Origin: Trema orientale
Lineage: Eukaryota; Streptophyta; Magnoliopsida; Rosales; Cannabaceae
NCBI GenBank assembly: GCA_002914845.1
Contig: JXTC01000236.1
Location: 108,236 to 172,235, forward strand
DNA: 64,000 bases
Direction of reading: 5' to 3'
Below are positions 38,828 through 48,822 of this stretch, piece by piece. The notes beneath the pieces were generated by a model. That model was not told the DNA's origin. It saw nothing but the letters and a program-made list of their open reading frames with translations, and made no database searches. The translations under genes were made by a program, and so were the position numbers. How positions within the stretch are numbered: position 1 is the first letter of the stretch; each line of letters opens with the position of its first letter.

Positions 38828-39385
38828 GTGGGGTTGAAATCGTTGTTTGTTTTCACTTTTTATCCGCTGTTGGGTTTTAAGGCATAGAATTGATGGTTCA
38901 ATGCAAAAACTTGATAGGAGACAAAACTGTGAGATTTTTTTTCTTAAATGGAAAGCATACACATATCGAGTTTCTTTTTTTTTTTTTAAGAATAATTTTG
39001 AGTTTCATTATTCCTTTTCTAATTTAGTCAGCAATCCTAACGAAGTTTTGTATGAAGTAAAGAAGACATGTTGCTTAGACCATTTTTAATACAAAAGGTG
39101 TGCCAATGTTAAATTTAACATATTATATTATTAAAAATACTATAACAATGCACAGAATTATTAGGTTGTGCTTCAATGTATACATGTTAAACAAATTTTA
39201 TTTTATTTTTAAACAAAATATCCTTTTATCCTGTGTTACCTATTATTATTTTAATCTTACAACTTTTCAACTACTCATACTGAAAATTTGAATCAAATAC
39301 TGAAAATTTAGCTTAGGACCGGAGAAGGTGCCCTTTTTTTTTTTTTTGAACAAATGTAAAATTTGGCTCCCACATAGGACATTAA

Positions 39386-40349
39386 GAGCATCTTCAGTGG
39401 AGTGCTAAATCAATGAGCTAATTCTATTATTTAGCATAGAGCAGAAAAACTCTTCTCTAGTTTAATGCTCTTTTTTTGGGGGCCAAATGGAGTATATATT
39501 CTATGTGATGCCAAATTTTGACATTTAATTAAAGTTTTGAATTTTTTATTTACCAAATTATTTTTAGGGAGTAAATCCGAATAGTCAAAAACAACAAATT
39601 TGTGCACTATCTTCAATCAGAGATCCCTGAAGCATCAGAGAATAAATTGTCGAACACACTAAGCATTGGGCACTTTAGAACACCGCTTTGACATGAAACG
39701 TGAATACCATATGCCCAACACAGAACCACCACTACCAGCTGGGGCACCTAAGACGCCGCCTAGCAGTCAGAAATATGTCAGCTCAGTTAGTTGCTTCACA
39801 TCCGTTGGATCAGATTAATTGCAATAAAATGGTGGCAATCCAACAGCGGAGAACAACCCCACCCACTTGCCTGTTTATGGGACTCACCAACCTCATTCAA
39901 GGGATTAACTACTCCGTCATGTCCAAATCTTTATCTAAAGAACATTATTGACTTTGACTTTCGGAGTTCCATTGGTAGGTACCAAACTAGTACCCAGCAC
40001 TCCCATTCTAGTTGGTCCTTGCCCGAGAGAATCAACTATATTGATTCCCAGCTTTATCCAAGCAAAGGTTTGAGCCTCTTTTACATAGTGACAACTAGTG
40101 ATTACCTCTACTCTAGCGCTCTATAGCACTCGGACGAGATTTTTACACAACAATTGCCATTTATAATTATGAAAATAATAAGAAACACGCTTTTTAATGC
40201 ACTGTATTAATGAATATTAGTGTTGGTAATATTCTATTAATGTTAAATTTAGCATTTTTTTTTATTTTTTTTTTTGTGCCAAATACAGCGTAAGCAATAA
40301 CATTTGCATAAGAAATGAAGCTGATCCAACACACGCATTGGAGATACTT
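39386..40349. mobile_element. PIF/Harbinger-like non-autonomous element, about 964 bp
   Basis: Flanked by TAA (39383-39385 and 40350-40352). Left end GAGCATCTTCAGTGG; the right end on the other strand reads AAGTATCTCCAATGCG. GAGCATCTCCAATGG is a common terminal signature of plant MITEs. The core at 39690-40130 is less AT-rich and has open frames of 83 and 111 codons with no domain I recognise; it may be captured sequence. Confidence 0.5.
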
Positions 40350-40352
40350 TAA

Positions 40353-41332
40353 CACAGTGTGTTAAATTGGTGATAGCTGGTTATTTTCAGATCCTCAGAT
40401 AAAATTAGTTTGCGACTCAACTTTGGTGCTCGAGTCTTTCATTTGCAGTTATTTTTAGTTATAAATTTATTAGCAATTCTTATTTGTGACAGTTCCTTTG
40501 TCGTTTTGTTTCTTCTTTTTCATAGTAGTAAAGGTTTATCAAGATTATTTTTGCAAATAAAAACTATTAATCTTCTAAATAACTTGAATCCAGTCCCACG
40601 TCATAAATGACTCTCCAATTCTACCCATTCTAGAATACTATTTATTTGGCGACCAATGGAATTTGTTCCATGTCTGATTATCATGGTCTCAACCACAGAG
40701 GATCCTTTAGGCTTCAGCTCTTTCTCCCTTCCAATTTCCCCCAACAATTTTCAGCTATTATCCAGAAACGAACTTTCAAATCAAAATATTTAACTGTATA
40801 CAGTAAGCCGGTAGGAGTCTGGGAAGAGGTTTCTGCTTCTGACGCCAACTCAAGAGCCCCAAAAATAATGGTGTAACGCCCATTTTACTGCGCCAGATTG
40901 GTACGTCCTTAAATCTTAGAGCTTTCTTAAAAAAATTCTCTATTTGGATAATAGAAAGGGCCTTCCATGAATTGGGTTCATTTATTTTCTAGGGAAATTC
41001 TTTATGAGACAATTTTTTGGTTTAATTTGTTCAGATGATAGTTCAAATAGTCTGCTTTTTTTTAGTCTATACCTTCACAATTTAATTAAGTTAATAATAT
41101 AAATCCAAACTAAGAAAAAAAAAACTGAAATTTCGGTAAAGGGCAATTATCTATATCTTGTATGCATTGCTTAATATTATCAGCTTAGTTGAGGCTATTA
41201 ATTTGGACTAATTTCTGGTTTTTTGGTACACTGCTTAATCTCTATTTTCGTTTGTTTTGATCAGTTTATGTGGCAAATGGGGTTGAATTATTGACCTGAA
41301 CTATTGACAAAATTTCTCAAAATCTTATAATT
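40353..41332. other. Region upstream of the TPR-like gene
   Basis: No supported gene. A 76-codon frame at 40646-40876 has no recognisable domain. This stretch probably holds the promoter and any untranslated leader of the gene at 41333. Confidence 0.35.
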
Positions 41333-41797
41333 ATGTGGAGAAGACGTAGTCTGGGACAAGACTCACAATCTCAGCAAAAGAGAGAGCTGGGTTCTGGTCC
41401 AGCAGAGGGAAGAACAAGCCCTCATTGGTGCGTTTTTGATGGTGTCAAAACTTTCCCACTGACCCCAGAAGCTCTAATGGCAGAGATTAATTCTGCCATT
41501 TCGAATCTCGAGTTCTCGCGGGCTACTTCTCTCCTTGAATCTCCATCATCTGCTTCTTCCCCCTCTAAAAAGAGGAGCACTGATGTGAGTACAGTGGCTC
41601 AGCGGTATGATGCCCGAATGGCCGATGAAGCCTTTAAGGCAGGGTGTGTGGCATTGGCTGCAGGCAAGCTTGATGAGGCTCTTCATTCGTTGAACGTATC
41701 TCTTTCGAAGTGCCCGCCTGATAAGACGTCTGCCGTTACTAGACTTCAGTCCTTTATCTCTTTAGCTTCTCAGCAACTCCAGAAATCTACCAACTGA
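41333..41797 (+). CDS. Small TPR-like protein of unknown function
   Basis: Single open frame for 154 residues, with coding-like composition. The N terminus is basic (MWRRRSLGQDSQSQQKREL), followed by a conserved-looking segment SPHWCVFDGVKTFPLTPEAL (29-48). Helices follow at 48-70 and 92-150; the second block, RMADEAFKAGCVALAAGKLD and EALHSLNVSLSKCPPDKT, has the small/large residue spacing of one tetratricopeptide hairpin, where the last helix starts RLQSFISLASQQL. I recall a similar Arabidopsis protein (At4g10140) lying beside the DPH4 gene, as here, but I cannot check that. The role is unknown; TPR hairpins normally bind other proteins. No targeting signal is clear. The start is the first in-frame Met. 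Confidence 0.7.
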   Translation: MWRRRSLGQDSQSQQKRELGSGPAEGRTSPHWCVFDGVKTFPLTPEALMAEINSAISNLEFSRATSLLESPSSASSPSKKRSTDVSTVAQRYDARMADEAFKAGCVALAAGKLDEALHSLNVSLSKCPPDKTSAVTRLQSFISLASQQLQKSTN

Positions 41798-42714
41798 CTT
41801 AGTTTGTGGTTCGTTACTTGCTAAAGATTTTTTCTTTGAGTCTACTTTAAGATGTTAAATGTGCATTTTCGAGACTTTGCTTGGTGTTAAATCGTGTGTT
41901 TCTCTGAACTCATTTGGATAATATACTTGCAGTTGCCGGATCTATTGATTGGAGAAGATGCTTGTTGATTCTTGGTGTGAGAAAGAGAGTCCCAGCTTCT
42001 ACAAAATCCTTTGAGCAGGATGTGTACGCCGAAATGTCCAATGTGGCTGCTCGACTGGCTCTTAGCTCAGTTGATTGTAGCATATGTAACTGTCTTCCCT
42101 TGAGAAAAAGGGTCATTGGCTTTACTAGAACAATATTAGGTTTCGTAATTGTGTTGCATGATAAAATTACTTCTCACTTGCAAAGAAACTTCATTTTTCA
42201 ATGGAAGAGAGGCCCTTTTTTGTTGGCTGCTATTATGTATCTGGTCTGTTGAGTGATGCAATTTTACATCTGTTAGAATTCATGAGCCGAATTTTGTTTG
42301 GCCTAACCCGAAAAGTTCGCGGTGTGATATATGTAGCAAATTTGTAATTGGAAGAATTTTTGGGATCAATGGTGGGCTTTCGGATCGGACCAGTTTTATG
42401 GGCCTATCTTTCCGTACATATTTTGTCCGTACATATATGTGTTTTATGGTTTTGAGATTTTATATATTTCGACTTGACCGTGTAAGACTCAATTTTTTGT
42501 ACTTAATTTTTGACATGGGGAAATTTCTTCTCCTCTGTCAGTGATTTTTCTCGATTAGAATTTTCTACTTAGATCTGTGTGTTCTTGTTTTTTTTTCCCT
42601 ATTGTTTTTATCGTTTGTTAATCTTAATAAAATCTAATATTGTTTCAGTATTTTTCTTTAAAGATTTGACAATTAGAAGGGAAAAAAAAAGGAAAAGGAC
42701 AAAAAAAATAGTGT
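41798..42714. other. 3' region of the TPR-like gene and intergenic sequence
   Basis: A 112-codon frame at 41914-42252 has no recognisable domain and probably lies in transcribed but untranslated sequence. The remainder is AT-rich with no gene. Confidence 0.35.
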
Positions 42715-43020
42715 AGTTTCTTGAGGCTTATAGAAATATGACCAAATTTTGGGCCCAATTTAAGTAAATATCCATTTGTCAAATGTTATAGCAAAATGTC
42801 CGGGATATATGTTTATATATCAAGTGTAAAATTCTATATACCAAGTACAAAAAATTATATACCTAGTACATTTCAGTACAGCAACTAAGATTGATAGATA
42901 AACATATCTACTAAATATAAAAATATATATACTTGGATATTTAGCTATAAAATTTAAAAGGTGGACATTTACTTAATCTAATTTAATATATTAGTCATCT
43001 ACCTAAATTTCTCTATTTTT
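42715..43020. mobile_element. Foldback MITE
   Basis: AATTTAAGTAAATATCCA near 42758 pairs with the inverse of TGGACATTTACTTAATC near 42962, and AGCAAAATGTCCGGGATAT with later sequence. The right half is related to 32945-33045. Exact ends are not defined. Confidence 0.5.
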
Positions 43021-43774
43021 TTCCTTTCAAGATGGTCCATTAAGCATTAGCTGCATTACATTTGAGCATTCCTTTTATTAGGAAACATATTCTCTAGATG
43101 GGGTTTCTGGCTTGTAACCAGCAAATCGATGCCTCACCTTTCCTCTTCTGTCTTGTATACGCTATTTTCTGGTTTTTCTTTTCTGGGTTAAACATTTTCC
43201 ATTGGATGAATAGATTTCCATGGAAATGGCAATGGGACCCAATTGCTTATAGTGGCTATTGTGTACTTGTTTCTCATACTATCTTCAACTAAATTGATTT
43301 AATTTCAACGGGAGGAGTATTATTATTTTTAACATATTTGTCGAATTACATTATCAAATAGTGGTCATGGTTTGGTAATATGTCCTAGTTCACCGTGACT
43401 TTATCTTGAAGTGAACCACTGAAAACTACAAAAAATAAAAATAAAAAAAAAAACCCCTTAAGCAAAGAAAATGTAAGAAACAAACAAATTATGAGGTTGC
43501 TCTTAGGGATGATGCATGCATTTGAATCTTAAATCCAATTTTAGGATTAGCTTTTAATTTTTCTTTCTTAATTTTTTAACTTTGCCTTTACCCCAAAGGA
43601 TAGAAATAGAAACCAAACAATGTGAAATAAGTTGCAAAGCCACTATCACATAAAGGAGGTCAATTTGAACATCAAAACGAGTTGAAATTATCCAACTCTG
43701 AGTTCTGTATATATCTCAGTGCCTCACGAAACCAATAAGAGTCTTCTTTTTTCAACTTTCTCCACCCAAAAAAA

Positions 43775-44502
43775 ATGACTGTCTTTTATCACGAACAGCC
43801 CTCAAACCCTTCCAAGAGGTGCAAATTTCTGGCTGCTTGTTTAAAGGAAGCATTTTCCAACTGCCATAACTTTGGAGCTGGACGGCTTTCAACTTCAATC
43901 GCAGATGAAGATTACCCGACAAGCGATTTCGATGATGAACAGGAAGTACTAAATTTTCCCAACTGAAAACTCTCAATCGGGTTCCTCTTTCTGAATTCAT
44001 TATATCTTTCATCTCATTAACTTTGTTTTGTCTTGACACCGCTCAGGTGGTCGTTTCAGCAATTCGAAGTGGTGCAATAGAAAAGTTGAAGAGGAAGCCA
44101 ATCCTTTTGAGCTCAGATAGCTTTTCTTGGGTCTACTACTCTCCTATAACCAGAGAATTGTACATAAGCCCAAAAGGACTCGAACAAAAAGAGGATATTG
44201 GAGAAGATGAAGATAATGAAAGAGAAGAGTATCTATCAGTGAAAAGTTGTTTTTCTTGCTGTTCAAGTGGTGCAAGTAGAGACGTATTTCTTTCAGTCAA
44301 GACAACCTTTTCTCGTTGTTCAAGCTTCGATGGGCTTGACTTGAAAGAGTTTCAGAGGCGTTCTATAATTCAAGAGTTCTGTCACTGTGAAGGGTGGCCT
44401 TTTGGTCTCTGCCGTAAGGCTGTGTTACTTCCACCTCTGCCAAAGTCACCCTCTGAATCATGGTCATGGCGTAAAGGCACCAAAATGGTTAAGCTGACTT
44501 AA
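43775..44502 (+). CDS. Plant-specific protein of unknown function
   Basis: Two exons, 43775-43945 and 44047-44502, split at a GAA/GTACTA donor and a GCTCAG acceptor, giving 208 residues. I do not recognise a named domain. Visible features are a short N-terminal region with CKFLAACLKEAFSNC, an acidic DEDYPTSDFDDEQE before the intron, the segment VVVSAIRSGAIEKLKRKP, an acidic run EDIGEDEDNEREE, two similar Ser/Cys blocks (SVKSCFSCCSS and SVKTTFSRCSS), and a C-terminal motif CHCEGWPFGLCRK followed by LLPPLPKSPSESWSWRKG. The Cys/Trp-rich end looks conserved and might bind metal or a protein partner. I recall uncharacterised dicot proteins with this end. The second exon is in frame only when the intron is removed. 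No targeting signal or membrane segment is apparent. Confidence 0.8.
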
Positions 44503-45926
44503 TGCTAAGCAGCTGAGAGCTTTTTCATTTTTCTAGTTTTTAACTTGTTTCTTCTTTGGGGGATCTAATAAGTTAAATGCATTCTGGGGCTAAATTTTAC
44601 AGTATGAAGTTTTCTTCTCTCTTCTTTTATATTTTCTTCTTTTTTTTATTATTATTTTTCTTTCTTTTTGACTTTCGAGATGCACATTGAAGCTGGCTTT
44701 TCTGTGATTTCTTTTCTTTAGTAATGGTTTCTAGTCGACCAATGTGGTGTTGTAATGATAATGATGATATCGCTTTTTCTCCCAATGGTGGATGTGTGAG
44801 GTGAGAGCACCCCACTTACCTGAGAATAACAAGCCTTCAAAAAGTGGCCCAAAGGCAAATGCAATAAGGCATTGCTAATTGCTATCATGCTATGCTAGTT
44901 TGACTTCACCATTTCCATATTGGATAGAGCAAGACTGCACACCTTATTTCATTCTTTTTTCCTTTTCGGTTTGGTTTATCGGTCATCATCACATCAACAA
45001 CTTCAAGGCTTGAAGCTATAGTTGGATAGCTTCAATCTATGCTGCTAAATAAAGGCTTGGATGGCTTTGGTTTATTAGAGTACTTATCATAAATGTCTTC
45101 TTTTTTCACACCTTTTTTTTTCCCGTTTCAAAAGTACAATGGCCAAGCCAACTTGGTTAATCACGTGTTTAGAAGATTAAACAGTTTCACGAGCTTCTGA
45201 ATATATGACATTAATTCCACCGATAAAAGAGACATTCAGGTAATGATGGGGACATCCAGCGGTATAACATCTGCTGGTTTATTAAATATCAAAAAGCAAA
45301 AGAAAAAACAAGAAGTTATGATCATCGCCAAGAACTCTTTAATAGGAAGAATGAAAATTTGAACCCAAAGACATCCTCTGGCTAAAAATTAAGAAAGGGG
45401 TACCTTTCTAATTTCAGGACACTAACTATTTTATAGGCTACGACGAGAAGTCATTAGCACAACAAATATCTTACACAATCGGCGCAATAACTTGTTGGGA
45501 AATTAGTAAAACGATAATTTCTCTCCCAAGTTAAATAGTTGGTTTAACGCCACCAAATTACGTTAAATTGTCATTATACATGTGACAAAAAACACACTCG
45601 TATCATCAGAAGACACAATTTTCTCTATTATATACACTTTATTTTTTACGCAACTGCTCCACCAGTGATGTTAGTGTATGCACTGTGCAACTCGACACTT
45701 CAGGGGCAATAGAAGTTATAGGATTTTAAAATTATCATGACAAACAAGATGTAATATTTTTCCAGCATTATTATTGACAAAGATAAGATATTATCGAACT
45801 GTCATCAACCTGAAAATCATGGTTTCTACGAAACCGATACGCCGGACTTTCTGCAGATATTCAGAAACAAGCTTCCAAACACAAGAAAAACTCACAAACA
45901 TTTTAAAAAATCTGAAAGCTATGCAG
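44503..45926. other. Intergenic, between convergent genes
   Basis: The unknown-function gene and SDH5 converge here, so this stretch should contain both 3' untranslated regions. It is AT-rich, with T-rich runs at 44630-44670, and no further gene is visible. Confidence 0.4.
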
Positions 45927-47854
45927 TTAAGCTCTTTGCTCAACGTATGAGCCAGCAAGCCCAGAAGTTCCGAGAACTGTTACCTGCAATAAGCACAACA
46001 AATAATATTACGCACCGAGCAAGGAGCTTTGCAGAAATGAAACGCTTTCAGCTGAAGCATTTAACGATTTAATGGTGTGTCTAGCCACCTTTTCTAATAC
46101 CCACTGAAATATAAAAACATTCTGAGACGAAATATCACAGAAAGCGGGTTTGCAAGGGCTAATACATTTGAACAGCCCTAATTTCTCTCAAGTGCCATAT
46201 TCTAAATTTTTTTATTTTTATTTGGTCGTTTAGAGTGCCAAATTGTTGGGAATTGGAAAAATTTAACAAAAACGCTAAAAGCAAATTCCAAAGTTTTTCT
46301 AGGTTTGTTAATACCTTTCCCCACTCAGAACCTATCCCACCGCATCTCATCTTCAAGTATATCATCTTTGATCCCAATTCTGTCTCCACTTTCTTTCGCA
46401 AATAGGTCTCCTCAGGCCCAAATGCATCCAAATAGGTACTGTAGCGACTGAAGATTGTACGAAGTGCATTCACATACTCATCTGACAAGGGCTTTACATT
46501 CTGCAAAAAAACAGAACATCAAACTTATCAGGAATTGGAAAATGAAAAATTTGAACAGATTATAATCCCTGCACACAAAAATTACCTCTCCGCTCATTCC
46601 AATGGTGTCATCAAGTTTCATCTTAAAATTCATGATAATATCACCAAATTCCTCAACTGCTTCAGCTGCACGGAAAACATTGGTCACAGCCTCCTTACCA
46701 GCCTCATCATCAGTATTTTTAGACAACGCGGTCTTCACTTCACAGATAAGACTATCAGGGAGTTCATTCCAACTAGCAGCCAACAAATCCTTAAAAGCCC
46801 TATGTAACTCGGGGTCTTTAATGACAGGCATGTGAGTTACATCTTCACTATAACATCGTGTACTGCCCAAACCCATGGAAAGAGGAGACCTGCAATCTAT
46901 ATAGTTCACAAATTAAAGGGAACGATTGTAAATTTGAAGAAAAAAATTTCTTTAGAACGAACAAACTCAAGAATCTAACTACACACTGAACATGGTTATT
47001 AACAGCATACTGCATATCTACAACATCTGCCCAATGTAACAGCATAACTAAATGAATTATGTACCACTGCATTAAATTTTTCTAACACGGATAGAATGAT
47101 AAAAAAAAATATGTAAATAAATAAAAACCTTAATCTTTAACTTTGTATCTGGTTTTAATCTTCAACTATAAGAATATGTATATGCATAATCATCTTATGA
47201 GCCATGATGAACCCAATCCAACATAGTTTTGAGATAAGTTTATCTCAATTGATGAATATCCCATAAGTATCAAGGAATATGTTGAGATTTGGATCATTAA
47301 TACATGCCACTACGCAGGAGTGAAGTGTCAGCTGTGAATATGTATAAGAATACATGTACAAATACGAAGCATCTAATTTCGATTTCTTAAACTTATCCAA
47401 AAAAAAAAAAAAAGAAATAAAATGGGAACTAAGTAGTTCAACTAACCATTCAAACATTTAATCAAACATAAAACGAGCTTAAAGCTCCAATCGAGACCCA
47501 GTCTACCAATATAACATTAAAATTAATTGGGCAAATTTTAATGTATGATTCCAAAGAAGTAAATACAAAAACCAAGATAGTTCCTCCAACAAAGTCAAGT
47601 ATTGATCTGGATACGCAAAAGGGTCCTAGGAGGAACCAGAAACTTAGAGCGTAATCGGGGATAGAAGAAGAAGTACCAGAAGAAGCAAAGGCGTGGCGAG
47701 AAGCCGTAGAGGTGGGCGGGATTGAGAAATTGAAGAGGGTTCGACCAGCGGAGTAATGGCGGAGCATCTGGCGGTTGACGGCGCCCATGCGATAAGATCT
47801 GCACCACACTGACCGGTACACTGATCTCAGACTCACAACCATCATCTTCTCCAT
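45927..47854 (-). CDS. SDH5: Succinate dehydrogenase subunit 5, mitochondrial
   Basis: Four coding exons: 47854-47677, 46896-46586, 46500-46315 and 45983-45927, joining in phase to 243 residues. SDH5 is a plant-specific soluble subunit of mitochondrial complex II on the matrix side; its exact job is unresolved. The first 75 residues are rich in Arg, Ser and hydroxylated residues with few acids, a clear mitochondrial presequence, and STRCYSED at 71-78 fits an Rx(F/Y)/S cleavage site. The mature part has the family landmarks VTHMPVIKDPE, KNTDDEAGKEAV, NVFRAAEAVEEFGDII, KKVETELGSKMIYLKMRCGG and the conserved end VTVLGTSGLAGSYVEQRA. The join of exons 1 and 2 keeps frame only if the acceptor is the upstream TATATAG rather than the stronger-looking TTGCAG six bases further on. 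A CT repeat lies just upstream of the start. Confidence 0.93.
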
Positions 47855-47859
47855 CTCTC

Positions 47860-48822
47860 TCTCTCTCTCTCTCTCTGCACAAAAACGCAAAAGGTGAAAG
47901 TGGCGAAGCCTGCTTGATGAGTTTTCTCTCTTGTCTCTCTCTGGGCACAAGCGGTGTCGTTTTGTTTAGACTGGAAAAAGTGGACATACGACACTTCGAC
48001 AAGGAAGGGGAGCGCATTGGCTTTGAGTTGTGTGCTAAATCAACAATATGGGCTGGATTTTAGTGGCCCATCATCAATTACTTAGCCCACTATATAAGCC
48101 CGTAGTAAATGGGGCTATTACAATTTTTTTCCTCTTTTTCTGGAGAAAAGGACATAGATAGGACTATTTTGGGTCATTTATCCTTTTTTAAGACTACTTT
48201 GATATACTGACTTTTTTGGGACTAAAACCTAGGACTAAGTAGAAAAAGAAAGAAACAGGTTTCCTAATCTACCCTTGGAACAAAAGTGCAAACTTGGTAG
48301 GTGAGAATATTAAATTGATGCAATTTCATTTTGTCACGTTTTTCCCTCATTTTCCTTCTATTTTCATTTCTCTCTCTTTCTCTCACTTCTTCTTCTTAGT
48401 TCTCTCTATAAAACTAGAGCTTGGTTTCCATCTTATGAAGAACATGAAATCACTTTTTCCTCTCTTACTTAGATTAATCTCTCCATCTCATGAGGAACAT
48501 GAAAGCTTGAGTATTCTCGTTCTCGTTCTCCCTCTCTCTCTCCCCCTCTCCACCTCTCTCTTTCTCTTTTTCTTGACAACTCTTTTACTAATTATTAAAA
48601 ACCTCAGTCAGAAGTTTGGCATTGATAAGTGAGGAGTTTTTAGGATTTTGAAGATAAATAAATAAGTTTTTTTTCAAGAATAGTTTTTTGTGGTTGATAA
48701 TGGGTGAGTGATATTTGAAGGAGAGCCATAATACTAATCTGAGCAATAATAAGCTAAAACTTTCATGTTTGGATGTATTCATCTTCTTCTTAATGTCTTA
48801 TAAATTTCGTTGCCACGTCGTA
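47860..48822. other. Promoter side of SDH5 and CT-rich intergenic sequence
   Basis: The SDH5 promoter and leader are at the left, including the CT repeat at about 47856-47875. From 48290 to 48640 there is strongly CT-rich sequence with repeated CTCTCTC and CTTATGAAGAACATGAAA / CTCATGAGGAACATGAAA; a 112-codon frame across it is compositionally biased and not credible as a gene. Confidence 0.4.

Noticed and set aside
41914..42252. 112-codon plus-strand frame after the TPR-like gene
   Set aside because: It has no domain and no good start context, and lies where a 3' untranslated region is expected.
48294..48632. 112-codon plus-strand frame
   Set aside because: It consists of CT-rich low-complexity sequence giving Leu/Ser/Phe/Pro runs; not credible as a protein.
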